From Dokdonia sp. (GTDB taxonomy: Bacteria; Bacteroidota; Bacteroidia; Flavobacteriales; Flavobacteriaceae), in NCBI GenBank assembly GCA_020630915.1, contig JAHDIF010000003.1:329561-393560 (forward strand): 64,000 nt of DNA. Reading direction: 5' to 3'. Below are positions 20,207 through 31,359 of this stretch, piece after piece. Under the pieces are notes generated by a model. That model was not told where the DNA came from, ran no database searches, and worked only from the letters and a program-made list of their open reading frames with translations. A program made the position numbers and the translations under genes. Within the stretch, counting starts at the first letter, position 1. The number at the start of each line of letters is the position of its first letter.

Positions 20207-20956
20207 GTGAAAGCTATCTTTTCTAGCACATATAAGGGCGATAAAAGGGCCATAAAAAGATTTATCCAAGAGTATACCACTCTCGGAAGAAAATTTGATG
20301 AACGAAATCGTAACTCTTTAAAATTATTCGATCTAGAAGAGCGCACGATTAATGTCAAGTCCTTTAAGAAGCCACATTTTTTCAATAGTATCATTTATCG
20401 CTATGTAAGAACCTCTAAGGCACAACGTTCCTTTGAATATGCACATAAATTGCTGAAAAACGGAATTGGAACACCACAACCTATCGCTTATTTTGAAGAG
20501 TATACCTTTTTAGGCCTTGGTAAAAGTTTTTACGTGAGTGAACATCTAGACTATGATTTGACCTATCGCGAGCTAGTAAGAGATAGTGCTTATGCTGGAA
20601 ACAAAGAGCTTCTAGAAGCTTTTGGTAAATTTACATATGCGCTTCACGCGAAAGGGATTCACTTTCTAGATCATTCTGTAGGAAATACATTAATCACTTT
20701 AAATGAAGGAAAACCCCGCTTTTACCTAGTAGACCTCAACCGAATGAAATTTTGCACAATGAGCTTTAAAGCTCGGATGAAAAACTTTGAGCGTCTATCT
20801 AAAGTTGAAGACCATATACGTTATATGGCAAAAGGATATGCACAAGAGAGTGGAGAAGATAAAGATACTATCTTCAAGGCTATCTTTAAATACACCAAGA
20901 ACTATCAACAGAAATTTTATCGGAAAAAGCGCTGGAAAAAACTACTTAAATCATAG
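20207..20956 (+). CDS. lipopolysaccharide (Kdo/WaaP-like) kinase family protein
   Basis: Kinase-like protein; HAKGIHFLDHSVGNTLI and FYLVDLNRMKF catalytic-loop motifs; GTG start. Confidence 0.8.
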   Translation: MKAIFSSTYKGDKRAIKRFIQEYTTLGRKFDERNRNSLKLFDLEERTINVKSFKKPHFFNSIIYRYVRTSKAQRSFEYAHKLLKNGIGTPQPIAYFEEYTFLGLGKSFYVSEHLDYDLTYRELVRDSAYAGNKELLEAFGKFTYALHAKGIHFLDHSVGNTLITLNEGKPRFYLVDLNRMKFCTMSFKARMKNFERLSKVEDHIRYMAKGYAQESGEDKDTIFKAIFKYTKNYQQKFYRKKRWKKLLKS

Positions 20957-20972
20957 AATTTGTAGAAGGTGA

Positions 20973-21359
20973 TCAATCTAATAATTGATCTGTAATGATT
21001 ACTGTATAGGTATACTCAAATCCAGAGACGGTAGCAAACTCCCAATTTGCATCGTTTATTGGATCCTGCTCATAGGCAGTTATTAAGTTTCCGCTTGCAT
21101 CTGGTTTGTAGAGTACCACAGTATCAAAGGCTGTATTTTCAGAAGGGGCAATGCTGAAAGATTCATTTGTGCTCATAGCAATAAATTGACTAGAATTGCT
21201 TTCAATCACAAATTCTGTAGCACTTTCAGTGAGGTACGTAAGATCAATGCTAGAATCATTTTGAATGTAATACTCAGTTGAAACTAATGGATCATTGTCG
21301 TCTTCACATTGTGTTGCCATTAAAATAGGTGCAATCAGTAAAATCAGTAGCTTTTTCAT
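20973..21359 (-). CDS. hypothetical secreted/lipoprotein
   Basis: N-terminal MKKLLILLIAPILMATQCEDDND lipoprotein-like signal. Confidence 0.6.
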   Translation of the reverse strand: MKKLLILLIAPILMATQCEDDNDPLVSTEYYIQNDSSIDLTYLTESATEFVIESNSSQFIAMSTNESFSIAPSENTAFDTVVLYKPDASGNLITAYEQDPINDANWEFATVSGFEYTYTVIITDQLLD

Positions 21360-21548
21360 AATAGTAGGATTTGTTTATTACAAAACACTTACAGAGAAGT
21401 TTGTCCCACCAGTTACGCTTATTTTAACGCTATTTTAAGATAAACTAGGGTTTAGTATTGCCTTTAAGAATAGTAGAGAAGCTTTAATTATTGTAGATTT
21501 CTTAGTATTTTTAAATGTCCTTACGAATTATACATAATACCACTTAAT

Positions 21549-21908
21549 ATGAAACTAATTTTTAAAATAGCCCTAGTTCTAGTCGTATCCATTACAAGTT
21601 TGAATGCACAGACGGATATGCCGGTTGCCAAAGAAGGAGATATCTACTTAATAGCAGAAACTATCAATGATAATTATCTTTATATAAAAGTACCTAAAGA
21701 TAATTTTATTGTTAAAAGAGGGGGCATTAGAGATTATAAATCTTTTGCAGGTAAAAAGGTGGTGCTCTCAAAAATAAAAAAGAATAATAAGGGAGAAACT
21801 GTTGCCACAATAAAACTGGCTTCAGGAAAACGTTTTTTTAAGAGTCATAAGTACCTAAAAGTATTGCTGCCACAAGCCATATCCGAAGGGGAGCTTGTAA
21901 AAGCTTAA
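21549..21908 (+). CDS. hypothetical secreted protein
   Basis: Signal peptide MKLIFKIALVLVVSITSLNAQ; no recognised family. Confidence 0.6.
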   Translation: MKLIFKIALVLVVSITSLNAQTDMPVAKEGDIYLIAETINDNYLYIKVPKDNFIVKRGGIRDYKSFAGKKVVLSKIKKNNKGETVATIKLASGKRFFKSHKYLKVLLPQAISEGELVKA

Positions 21909-21996
21909 CTTTTCTTGTTGATCTCAAATACTACCACATGTTTAGATTGAACCCTAAGTTACTCTAGATTAATCGCGACTCGTATTTCTAAACGTT

Positions 21997-24506
21997 TTAC
22001 ATCTCTCCGCCAAAGAAAATAGCATTCATAAGTAACTTATTAGTTCCATACCAGAAGGCTCTAAAGTTAGTATTATCTGTAAATAAAATTACCTCACCGC
22101 GACCAGAGTTTTGATGCACAAAAGGTCTTGTTTCTCCAATTGCTTCCAAGTTTATTTTAGAAATATAGCCCGCTTCAAGAGGGTTTTTTGTGTATTGAAT
22201 GGGGTTCTTATAGCTCGTAGAATCTGGCTTAACAAATATGGTAGTATTTCTAAAAAGAGATAGTTTATCATCAGTATATCCGAAGTTTACAGGATGTGAT
22301 CGATCTTGCTTCGCTTCAAAAATGGCACCTCCAATTACTTGCGCACCATTAAAATCCCTACGTTGTTCAAAAGTTATATTCTTTGCAGGGTTTTTTGTCG
22401 TTTCAAACTCAATATCTAAAAGCTTGTTGCTTTCCATCCAATTTGCTGCATTGCGATAACCTATTAGAGTCCCGCCATTCCGTACCCAGGTTTTAAGTTT
22501 ATCTGTATTACTTTTCGTAATTGCTCTAAAATTATGAGGCACTATAATATCTGTATAACGCGTCAAATCTGCTCTGCTCAAATTTTTAACATCTAGCTTG
22601 GTGATTTTCATATCATATCTCGTGTCAAACAAATGCCACATTTCACCCGCATCATAAGAGTTTGTTCCTTGACCAACTATAAGTGCAACTCGCGCTGGTT
22701 CTAAAGCTCTAAACTGGTTACTTCCTAAATCTATACCCTCAGTAAGACCTGTAGAAACCGCAGTGATATCTATCGCTGTGTCTTTAGAAACAGATGATAA
22801 GAAGTCCGCCAGATCATTAGCATCCATCTTTTGATTTTGAACGGGTATTAATATTGTACCATAGTCATAGCTCTTTCCTTCTAGGGAGAATTGTTGCATA
22901 CCCACTTTTGCTCTCAATCCTTCATTTAGTATTTTGTTAAGCGCTTTAGGGGAGTAGTACTCGTGCCATTCCATTAAATAGGCGTATGTACTTGTTTGTA
23001 CGGCATTAGGAGTTCGTTTTTTGAGTTCTGAAATAGCGGGTCCCGCATTCGATAAGGACGCATTTTCGGTAAAATCTACCCCAAAAGACAATGGGAATGA
23101 CCAGGCAGAAATATCATAAAACAAACTATCTGTAAAAGTGGTACGTTTTTCAAACATCGCTTTCACAAGCCTAGACTGTCGCTGATTTTTGGGAACAATA
23201 TAACTATATCCTTTTTTGAATTCTTTACCGCTTTCGCGAAAGCTTTTCTCTACAGAGTGTATAACTATTTTATGACGTTTAAGCACTTCTGCTAGATGAA
23301 ATGATGTGCCGCATCTTTGGTATTTCCAAATGCATAAGCTCCGCCTTTTCCTTCTGAGCGAGCTTGCGTAAAGAAATCCTTTTGGTAATTTAATAGTTGT
23401 GTGCGCATTCCCTGAGCTGCTTCCAGCGTAGAGAGAATTGCCGTAAATTGATTACGTATTGTAAATGGAAATTCCAAAAGTCCGTTATCTGTTTCTTGGG
23501 CGTGTCCCCTTGAAGACCCTTGTTCAAATAGGATCCCGATGCCACCGTTTATATCTGGAAAAGTCGAACCTTTACCATAATAAAAATCATCAAAACTCTC
23601 TTCGGTATAGTAAAAGCTTCCTATTTTATCTAATGCTTTTGCGTGGTAGTTTCCTATTTGTTTTGTGAGTTCTTGATTAAGTTTTGGTGTTAGAGGGTGT
23701 GTGCGAGACTGGATGCCTGGTTGAAAGAAAAAAGAAGCGTTGCTACCCATCTCGTGATGATCTGTTAGAATGTTCGGGTACCACTTATGAAATGTTTCTA
23801 TGCGAGCTCTTGATTCTGGCAATTGCACAGGGAGCCAATCTCTATTCATGTCAAACCAGTAATGATTAGTTCTACCTCTAGGCCATACCTCGTCGTATTC
23901 ACGGTCTTGTGGATCTGGGTTGATATTGATACTTTTATTAGTATTGGCCCAGTAAGCAAAACGCTGCAAGCCATCTGGATTAAAGGATGGGTCAAATAAA
24001 ATAACAGTGTTATTTAAAAGATCATTTATCTGACTTCCTTGTGCAGCTGCTAGGTAATAGGCAGCTACGAGTCCTGCATTTGCACCGCTAGGCTCATTTC
24101 CGTGTATAGACATACCTTGATAAACAACAATAGGCATTTGTTCTGTACTACTTGCACCACCATCTACTAATTTGAGATGGTTCTTTCTAATGGCGTCTAT
24201 ACGTCCATGGTTTTCAGGTGATGTAATTGTTAGTAACAATATAGGACGCCCCTCAAATGTTTTCCCTCTATTTTCTATGGTAATTCTGTCACTTGCAGCG
24301 GCTAGTGTACGCATGTACTCAGATAACTTGTCGTGACTTACGTGCCATTCTCCTGGGACATAGCCTAAAACACTTTCTGGTGTAGGTATAGAAGCGTTGT
24401 AAGAAACATCTTGTGGTAAGTAATATGACATATCTACATCACCGCTTTGTGCGAAAATTATAGATGTGATACTTATTAATAGGGTAGTTATGTATAGTTT
24501 ATACAT
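21997..24506 (-). pseudogene. M14 zinc carboxypeptidase family protein interrupted by a frameshift (ORFs 23292..24506 and 21997..23286)
   Basis: First ORF carries GMSIHGNEPSG and NPDGLQR M14 motifs and ends DAAHHFI*; the -1/+1 frame continues HLAEVLKRHKIVIHSVEK... as one protein; junction around 23294-23305. Confidence 0.8.
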
Positions 24507-24623
24507 AGGGTTGGCTTTTTGGTTTGTTAATTGAGTCCTTTAACTTAATAAGGGTTTCTAAAAATACTACTTTTTATGTCCAAGCCCCAAGATTAAGAGC
24601 CCACGAATATGTTAATTTTAGAC

Positions 24624-25265
24624 CTAGACATAAAAATAAACGGACCAGAAATGGCAAAAAGTTCCGGCGAGCACAAATACGTGAAAGATGGCGTGGTTGT
24701 ATGGTATACGTTTGATACTATATAAAACGGCGCCTATAGTATATGAAACACCACCCGCAAAAAGCCATTGGACACCTTCTGGGGCAAGTGCTTCTAACAA
24801 AGGATTATAGGCAAAGACAATGAGCCAGCCCATTGCAACATACAATATGGTCGAAACGATGTCAAAACGTCCCGTAAAAAATAGCTTTAAAATGATACCT
24901 ACTACCGCAAGGCTCCAAGCAGTAATAAAAAGCGGTATTCCTATAGAATCTGGTAAAGTAACGAGGGTAAACGGAGTATACGTACCTGCAATAAGAACAT
25001 AAATGGCTGCATGATCAAAAATCTTGAGACGAGCTCTCTTTCTAGGATTAGCAGATTTATGATAAATGGTAGAAGCCAGATAGAGCGCACACATGCTTAC
25101 TCCAAAAACGATCGTACTCCAGAAATATGTGGATGAAACACTAGGTTTTTTTAAGATAAAAAGGAATAGAGAGAGTACACTTCCTACAAAACCTAAACCA
25201 TGTGTATAGATATTGAAAATTTCTTCTCTTTTAGAATATTCAAATAAAGGGTCAGGAGTCGCCAT
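24624..25265 (-). CDS. hemolysin III / PAQR family membrane protein
   Basis: FNIYTHGLGFVGS, LASTIYHKS, FDHAAIYVLIAGTYTPF, HAIFHVFVLAGTFCHF. Confidence 0.93.
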   Translation of the reverse strand: MATPDPLFEYSKREEIFNIYTHGLGFVGSVLSLFLFILKKPSVSSTYFWSTIVFGVSMCALYLASTIYHKSANPRKRARLKIFDHAAIYVLIAGTYTPFTLVTLPDSIGIPLFITAWSLAVVGIILKLFFTGRFDIVSTILYVAMGWLIVFAYNPLLEALAPEGVQWLFAGGVSYTIGAVLYSIKRIPYNHAIFHVFVLAGTFCHFWSVYFYV

Positions 25266-25269
25266 AAAA

Positions 25270-25998
25270 TTATTCAGCTAGAAGATAATCTATTTGCTCT
25301 TGCAAAGGTTGTACAGCGGCTTGCGGTTGTGAGGGGCTATTTCCTGCTAGTTGAACTCCATTTTCTACAAAACGAACATTTCCTTGCTTGTCTAGGAGTA
25401 TAAGTTTAGGGAAAGCATTATTCTCAAGATCTTTAGAAAGATACTGTCCAGCATCTATCAAATGTTCAAATTTAAATTTTTTACGATCTAAAAATCGCTC
25501 TACAGTTGCTTTGTTGTCAAATGTTATCGCTACAAAATGTACACGGTCTGCATAGATGTCTTTTAAATAATTGAGATAGGGCATCTCTGTGATACAAGGG
25601 CCGCAAGAAATAAACCATAAATTTATAAAGGTTACTTTGTCTTTATAATCTTCATTAGTCTTGATTTTATTGGATAATGTTTGCAGCTCAAAATTTGGTA
25701 AATTTTTATTAAGATGTTTTTGAAGACCGGTATTTATATCAAGAGGTGAGGAGTTAGATTGCGATAATACGACCTCTACATTTTGGATTATAGAATCCTG
25801 TCGTATTTCGGTTGAACGGACTTTGTAATTTGCAGTAGTATACTTAAAATTACTTGTCTCACTATATATTTGTTCAATACTTTTTAGCTTTTCGCGAAAG
25901 CTATCTTCTTCATATAAATCTCCTTGAAAATTATAAAAAGTGCTTTGTGCAGAACATAATGTCGTTACAAATAAAGTTAAAAGGATAAGGTGTCTCAT
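25270..25998 (-). CDS. secreted TlpA-like thiol-disulfide / redoxin protein
   Basis: FINLWFISCGPCITEMPYLN thioredoxin CxxC context. Confidence 0.88.
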   Translation of the reverse strand: MRHLILLTLFVTTLCSAQSTFYNFQGDLYEEDSFREKLKSIEQIYSETSNFKYTTANYKVRSTEIRQDSIIQNVEVVLSQSNSSPLDINTGLQKHLNKNLPNFELQTLSNKIKTNEDYKDKVTFINLWFISCGPCITEMPYLNYLKDIYADRVHFVAITFDNKATVERFLDRKKFKFEHLIDAGQYLSKDLENNAFPKLILLDKQGNVRFVENGVQLAGNSPSQPQAAVQPLQEQIDYLLAE

Positions 25999-26308
25999 AT
26001 CAATAAATAAAAGTACGAAGTGTTCTTCAAAAATAGTGCCTTAATCATTACGGGTTTTGTAAAAGCAAATTCCAATACCTAGTGTTATGTACTCCTTTAG
26101 CCTACTAGCTCTATATCTGTTCTCAAACAGGGTGTCTTTTTAAAAATTCTTATTATATGATGGGTCTCTATTGATAAAATTGTGGAATAAAATAATAGGC
26201 ATTCTTTCACCCTTGATCCGTCTGTGCAATCCTTGTATTTTCAAACAATTATTTATCCGGAGTACGGCAATAAATTATTGATATAGAGTAACCTCTGTAT
26301 AATCGCTA

Positions 26309-27433
26309 TTAGAAAGCTTTTCGATAAGTACGTCTACGTTTATGAAGCTCATGTTCATAATTTTTCCAAAGTTGTTGTATTGCCTTGTTATCTTCCAGTT
26401 CTGGATTTGTTTCTACATCTGTAATCCCGCGTTTGTTAAAGAGTTCTTGCATCATCTGGAAAATAATAGCTGTCACACCTTTATTTTGATATTCTGGGTC
26501 AATTCCTATTAGGTAAAAAGAGGCTCTGTGATTTTTCTTTTTGGCTTTTAATAAGTGGTAAAAACCTATAGGGAACAAAGAGCCATTTGCCTTTTTAAGT
26601 GCCTTAGAGAAAGATGGCATCGTGATTGCAAAGGCAACAATGGCACCAGATTGATCTTTTACACACTTTATAAAATCTGGATGAATAAATTTTAGATAAG
26701 TCTCTTTGTAATGATCGATTTGGTATTGTTGTATAGGAACAAAAGTTTCTAGCTTGTCATAGGTTTTGTTAAGCAAGCCAAACATTTCATCAACATAAGG
26801 TCTTATGTCATCTGCTGTTTTAAATTGTAAGGGAGTAAGATTGTATCTTTTAGCAATTATATCTGCAAATTTCTTGACTTTGGGATTCTGATTTTCTGCA
26901 TCATCTATTTTGATTTGATACTCAACCCATTCTGAAGCTTTTTCAAAACCTAATTTCTCAAAATGTTCTTTATAGTACGGAAAGTTATACCACGTGATCA
27001 TTGTATTTAGGTGTTCGAAGCCTTCTATAAGAATCCCGGCTTTTTCCATATTAGAAAAACCTACTGGGCCTTCCATATATTCTAGTTTACGAGCCTTTCC
27101 TATTTCTGCCACCTTATTGATCAGTGATTTGGTGACTTCTATGTCATCTATTGTGTCAAACCAGCCAAAACGCATTTTAGGTTTCCCTTGCTCATTTATT
27201 TCGATATCATTAATAATAGCGCATATTCTACCGACGGCCTTATTATTTTTATATGCTATAAAGAATTGTGCTGTTGCATTTTTAAACACAGGATTTTTTT
27301 GAGCATCCATACTGTCTAATTCATCCTGCATGATGGGAGGAACCCAATTAGGTTCATTCTTATACAATGTAAAAGGAAACTTAATAAATTTTTTAAGTTC
27401 CGTTTTGGTCTTCATTTCTTTTAGGGTAATCAT
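26309..27433 (-). CDS. GNAT-like N-acetyltransferase domain protein
   Basis: LKKFIKFPFTLYKNEPNWVPP; FYLIGIDPEYQNKGVTAIIF acetyl-CoA binding-like motif. Confidence 0.7.
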   Translation of the reverse strand: MITLKEMKTKTELKKFIKFPFTLYKNEPNWVPPIMQDELDSMDAQKNPVFKNATAQFFIAYKNNKAVGRICAIINDIEINEQGKPKMRFGWFDTIDDIEVTKSLINKVAEIGKARKLEYMEGPVGFSNMEKAGILIEGFEHLNTMITWYNFPYYKEHFEKLGFEKASEWVEYQIKIDDAENQNPKVKKFADIIAKRYNLTPLQFKTADDIRPYVDEMFGLLNKTYDKLETFVPIQQYQIDHYKETYLKFIHPDFIKCVKDQSGAIVAFAITMPSFSKALKKANGSLFPIGFYHLLKAKKKNHRASFYLIGIDPEYQNKGVTAIIFQMMQELFNKRGITDVETNPELEDNKAIQQLWKNYEHELHKRRRTYRKAF

Positions 27434-27451
27434 CTAAGCAATATAAATCTT

Positions 27452-28450
27452 TTAATTTGCTCCACCATCCGTTCCATCAGGATCTACGGCATCTTTGCGT
27501 TTTCTATTTTTCTTATTAATCTTATCAGATTGTCGTTTTGCTGATCCCTTTGTAGACTCTTTGATCTCAAGTTCTTGATCTTTGTCGTGTAAATCTAATC
27601 TGTAAGAGAGGCCTATACCTAAATTCCATCTGGATGGCGTATCCTTAAAGTTTATAAGACCGCTTAGGTCTACCTGAAAATCTTTTGAAATGAGATATGC
27701 GCCTCCTAGTCTTGCAAGGTAATCTGCATAAAGGTCCCCATCAATAAGCTGAAACTCTGCAAATCCTGAAACCTTAGTATTAATTGAATGGGTTAGAGTA
27801 GTTATCCAAATGTATGAGGGGAAATCTGTCGAAATCCTATCTGCAATGATATTATTTACCAAAACCCATCGTCCCCAATTGTGCTGTGTAATTAGCGCTA
27901 TATTAGGACTTATTCCATCCTCTATAATAGGTAAAAAAGGGTTTGTAGTAAAATCAAAAACCGCACTAGCATATACAGAAACTGCTGGTATGAGGGTTTT
28001 CCATTTAAATTTATGGTTTGCGTGGTACGAATATAAATTCACATCATCTGTCGCATACTTATATGGATCATACACGAGATACTTTACTCCTAGTTGCGCA
28101 TTTTCCAGACCACGTAAAGGATCTGTTTGCGCATTACCAGTGGTAAAACTTACGTTATTACGCTGGTAGCGCAAGTTTCCATTTATTTCTAATGTTTCCC
28201 AAAGTAAACCATATCTAAGCCCTAAGTTAAGCCCAAATATATCTGTATCTGTATTAAGAAGACTGTGTGTGTCATTCCCAAAATCTACACCAGTTTCTAC
28301 TTGTATTACTTGCCGTCCTACAGAAAATGCACCTTGAGAAGCACCCGGTCTATTAGAATTTATAGTCTCGGTATATTGCGAAAAGCCGCAAATTGAGGTA
28401 CTCAACAACAGTATTATAAAAAGAATATGTTTGGTTTGATACATAGGTAA
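27452..28450 (-). CDS. outer-membrane transporter-like beta-barrel (phenol MetA-degradation-like family)
   Basis: Signal peptide MYQTKHILFIILLLSTSICGFSQ; TINSNRPGASQGAFSVGRQVIQVETG; alternating beta-strand pattern; ORF track start 28483 is probably too far upstream. Confidence 0.65.
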   Translation of the reverse strand, partial: LPMYQTKHILFIILLLSTSICGFSQYTETINSNRPGASQGAFSVGRQVIQVETGVDFGNDTHSLLNTDTDIFGLNLGLRYGLLWETLEINGNLRYQRNNVSFTTGNAQTDPLRGLENAQLGVKYLVYDPYKYATDDVNLYSYHANHKFKWKTLIPAVSVYASAVFDFTTNPFLPIIEDGISPNIALITQHNWGRWVLVNNIIADRISTDFPSYIWITTLTHSINTKVSGFAEFQLIDGDLYADYLARLGGAYLISKDFQVDLSGLINFKDTPSRWNLGIGLSYRLDLHDKDQELEIKESTKGSAKRQSDKINKKNRKRKDAVDPDGTDGGAN

Positions 28451-28556
28451 GAGGTGAGCATCAAATATAGGAGAATTTATCATTTTTTTAAGCTTACGTT
28501 ATTATATGATTTAATTAGTTATGACTAATTTTACTCTTCAATTATGATAATTTAAT

Positions 28557-28802
28557 ATGATTTCTTTTTTAAAAACGCTCGCTATCATCTTATTGGTATA
28601 TTTTGCACTGCGTTTTTTAATCAAATTAGTTACGCCTTACTTAGTACGCTTTATTACTAAAAAGGCAGAACAAAAAGTGCAACAAGCATTTAAAGGATTT
28701 ACTGAGCAAGCAGGGAGAAGTGGTCAATCAGAGGAGCCAAGTGTTACTAAAAAGTCTTCAAAAATAGTAGGGGAGTATATTGATTTTGAGGAGGTAGAGT
28801 AA
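28557..28802 (+). CDS. DUF4834-like small membrane protein
   Basis: MISFLKTLAIILLVYFALRFLIKLVTPYLVRFITKKAEQKVQQ. Confidence 0.65.
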   Translation: MISFLKTLAIILLVYFALRFLIKLVTPYLVRFITKKAEQKVQQAFKGFTEQAGRSGQSEEPSVTKKSSKIVGEYIDFEEVE

Positions 28803-28816
28803 TGGTAACAAAAAAT

Positions 28817-28836
28817 TACGCTTTCGCGAAAGCGTA
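28817..28836. repeat. dispersed palindrome TACGCTTTCGCGAAAGCGTA (intergenic copy)
   Basis: Perfect 20-bp palindrome just after the DUF4834-like gene. Confidence 0.95.
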
Positions 28837-28917
28837 TATACAACACCTTCATATAGCTTATAGTATAATACCTCGTCTTTTTTCCGTTATTTTGTGAGTA
28901 TCAACTAATATTATTTT

Positions 28918-31359
28918 ATGGCATTCTCTGCACGTAAGTTTTTACCCCACATTCTTGTTTTAGTAGGGTTTACTATTGTCTCTCTCTTATATTTTAGTCC
29001 AGTTCTCTCGGGTAAAAAATTATACCAAAGTGATATTGTGCAATATATGGGTATGGCAAAAGAGCAAATCGATTTTCGAGAAGCAACAGGAGAAGAACCT
29101 TATTGGACAGATAGTGCTTATGGTGGGATGCCTACCTATCAGTTAGGTGCAAAGTATCCTCATAATTATATTAAGAAATTAGACCTAGCTATACGATTTT
29201 TACCTAGACCTGCAGATTATCTTTTTCTCTATTTTACAGGTTTTTACATTTTCTTACTCACCTTAAAAATTAACTGGAAATATGCTGGTATTGGTGCGTT
29301 GGCCTTTGGTTTCAGTACATATCTAATTGTTATACTAGGAGTGGGGCACAATGCAAAGGCCCACGCTATTGCCTATATGCCATTAGTTTTGTCAGGCATT
29401 ATACTGGTGTTTAGACGTTTTTATCTTTGGGGTTTTGTGCTTACTGCTGTTGCCCTTGCTTTAGAGATAGTAGCAAATCATTACCAAATGACGTATTATC
29501 TATTGTTGCTAGTAGTGGTTTTGGGTGTTGCGTATCTTATAGATGCTTTTAGAAAAAAACTCCTGCCACATTTCTTTAAAAGTGTAGTAATCCTTTTGGG
29601 TGCTGTCTTTGTAGCAATAGGTCTTAACGCAACAAATTTACTAGCTACAAAAGAGTACGCAGATTTTAGTACACGTAGCACTTCAGAAATTACGATTACT
29701 CCAGAAGGAGCGCCTAAAGAAAATACGAGTGGTTTAGATAAGTCCTACATCAATATGTGGAGTTATGGAAAAGTAGAAACCCTTAACCTATATGTTGCCC
29801 GTATTTTTGGCGGATCAAACTCTGAGCCTTATGATAAGGATAGTGAGATTGCAAAGTTTTTAAAGGAAAACCAAGTGCCCATAACCCAACGAGAAGAGAT
29901 TTACGATCAGTTTGGGTTGTATTATTGGGGTGATCAACCTGGTGTTTCCGGACCTGCTTATCTGGGAGCGGTAGTGGTCTTTCTTTTTGTTCTCGCATTA
30001 TTTATAGTAAAAGGAAGATTAAAATGGTGGCTTGTAGGTGGCGGTATCTTAACTTTACTATTGAGTTATGGCAAAAATCTATCTTGGTTTACAGATTTTT
30101 GGATAGATTATGTCCCGCTTTACGATAAATTTAGGGCGATTACCTCCATACAAGTGATTACAGAATTATGTGTTCCAGCACTTGCTATTGTTGGTCTCTA
30201 TACATTTATGCAATCATTTAATAGAGATGAGATACGACTCAAGGCATTATACTGGGCCTCTGGAATATCCTTGGGAATCCTTGTGCTTTTATTATTAGGT
30301 TCTGGAATGTTTGATTTTACTGGTGTAAATGATCAACTGTTTATGGAGCAATTAGGGCTTGATTTTGTAAGCGCGATGAAAGATGATAGACGGAGTCTAT
30401 ATAATACAGATGTTATTAAAAACATTGTGTTAGTAAGCATGACAGCGTTATTACTATATCTCTTTGTTAAGAAAAAGATTAAAGAACCTGCAGTACTTAT
30501 TGTAATTGCCTTACTGATATCAGGAGATCTTATCCATATTGATCGAAATTATGTGAATAATGACAACTTTGTTCCTGCTAGAGTAATGGATAAACCCTTT
30601 GACTCAAGAATTACACAGGCAGATAAGCAAATACTTGCAGATAACGGCCGTTTTAGAGTGTACGAGGAGCGTACAGGAATTTCTTCGGCTAGATCTAGCT
30701 ATTTCCATAAAAGTATAGGGGGATATCATGGTGCTGTTCCTAAGCGTATTCAGGATATTGCAGATTTCTATCTTTATAAAGGAAAGATTGGTCCTCTCAA
30801 TATGCTTAATGTAAGATACTTGATTAGAGGTGGTGAAAGTGGCGACTATGCCCAGCGCAATCCTGGAGCGTTAGGAAATGCCTGGTTTCCTAAAAAGATA
30901 ACTTTTGTACCTGATGCAAATGCCGAGTTATTAAGTCTAGATGGACTAGATTATAAAAATGAAGCGATCGTTCATAATGATTTTAATAACCTCATCAATT
31001 CTAAGGAATTTCCTGCTGATTCTACAGCAACGATCAGGCTAGTTAAGGAGCAACCTAATTTTTTAGAATATAACTTTTCTAGTACCACATCAAGGTTTAC
31101 GGTTTTTAGTGAAGCTTATTTTGATAAAGGTTGGAATGCGTATATAGACGATGTTTTGACACCACATTTTAGAGTAAATTATATGTTGCGTGGTATGATC
31201 CTTCCAGAAGGAGCACACAAGATTACTTTTAAATTTGAACCTACTGTAGTAAAAACCGGAAGTGCGATCACGCTAGCTACGAGTATACTGCTCACGTTGT
31301 TGATAGTAGGGGGATTATGGTATTCTTACAAGGAGCGTAAAAAAAATGAGCAAGCCTAA
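28918..31359 (+). CDS. YfhO family membrane protein
   Basis: Large multi-TM protein with C-terminal YFDKGWNAYIDDVLTPHFRVNYMLRGMILPEGAHKITFKFEP. Confidence 0.88.
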   Translation: MAFSARKFLPHILVLVGFTIVSLLYFSPVLSGKKLYQSDIVQYMGMAKEQIDFREATGEEPYWTDSAYGGMPTYQLGAKYPHNYIKKLDLAIRFLPRPADYLFLYFTGFYIFLLTLKINWKYAGIGALAFGFSTYLIVILGVGHNAKAHAIAYMPLVLSGIILVFRRFYLWGFVLTAVALALEIVANHYQMTYYLLLLVVVLGVAYLIDAFRKKLLPHFFKSVVILLGAVFVAIGLNATNLLATKEYADFSTRSTSEITITPEGAPKENTSGLDKSYINMWSYGKVETLNLYVARIFGGSNSEPYDKDSEIAKFLKENQVPITQREEIYDQFGLYYWGDQPGVSGPAYLGAVVVFLFVLALFIVKGRLKWWLVGGGILTLLLSYGKNLSWFTDFWIDYVPLYDKFRAITSIQVITELCVPALAIVGLYTFMQSFNRDEIRLKALYWASGISLGILVLLLLGSGMFDFTGVNDQLFMEQLGLDFVSAMKDDRRSLYNTDVIKNIVLVSMTALLLYLFVKKKIKEPAVLIVIALLISGDLIHIDRNYVNNDNFVPARVMDKPFDSRITQADKQILADNGRFRVYEERTGISSARSSYFHKSIGGYHGAVPKRIQDIADFYLYKGKIGPLNMLNVRYLIRGGESGDYAQRNPGALGNAWFPKKITFVPDANAELLSLDGLDYKNEAIVHNDFNNLINSKEFPADSTATIRLVKEQPNFLEYNFSSTTSRFTVFSEAYFDKGWNAYIDDVLTPHFRVNYMLRGMILPEGAHKITFKFEPTVVKTGSAITLATSILLTLLIVGGLWYSYKERKKNEQA

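Noticed and set aside
26000-26308. 310-bp ORF-free gap as a possible ncRNA or decayed gene
   Set aside because: No convincing secondary structure, repeat or homology signal could be recognised by eye.
28817-28836. Palindrome as REP/BIME elements moved by RAYT transposases
   Set aside because: Most copies are inside genes in all frames, have no tail or head-to-tail pairing, and no RAYT-like gene is present in the window.
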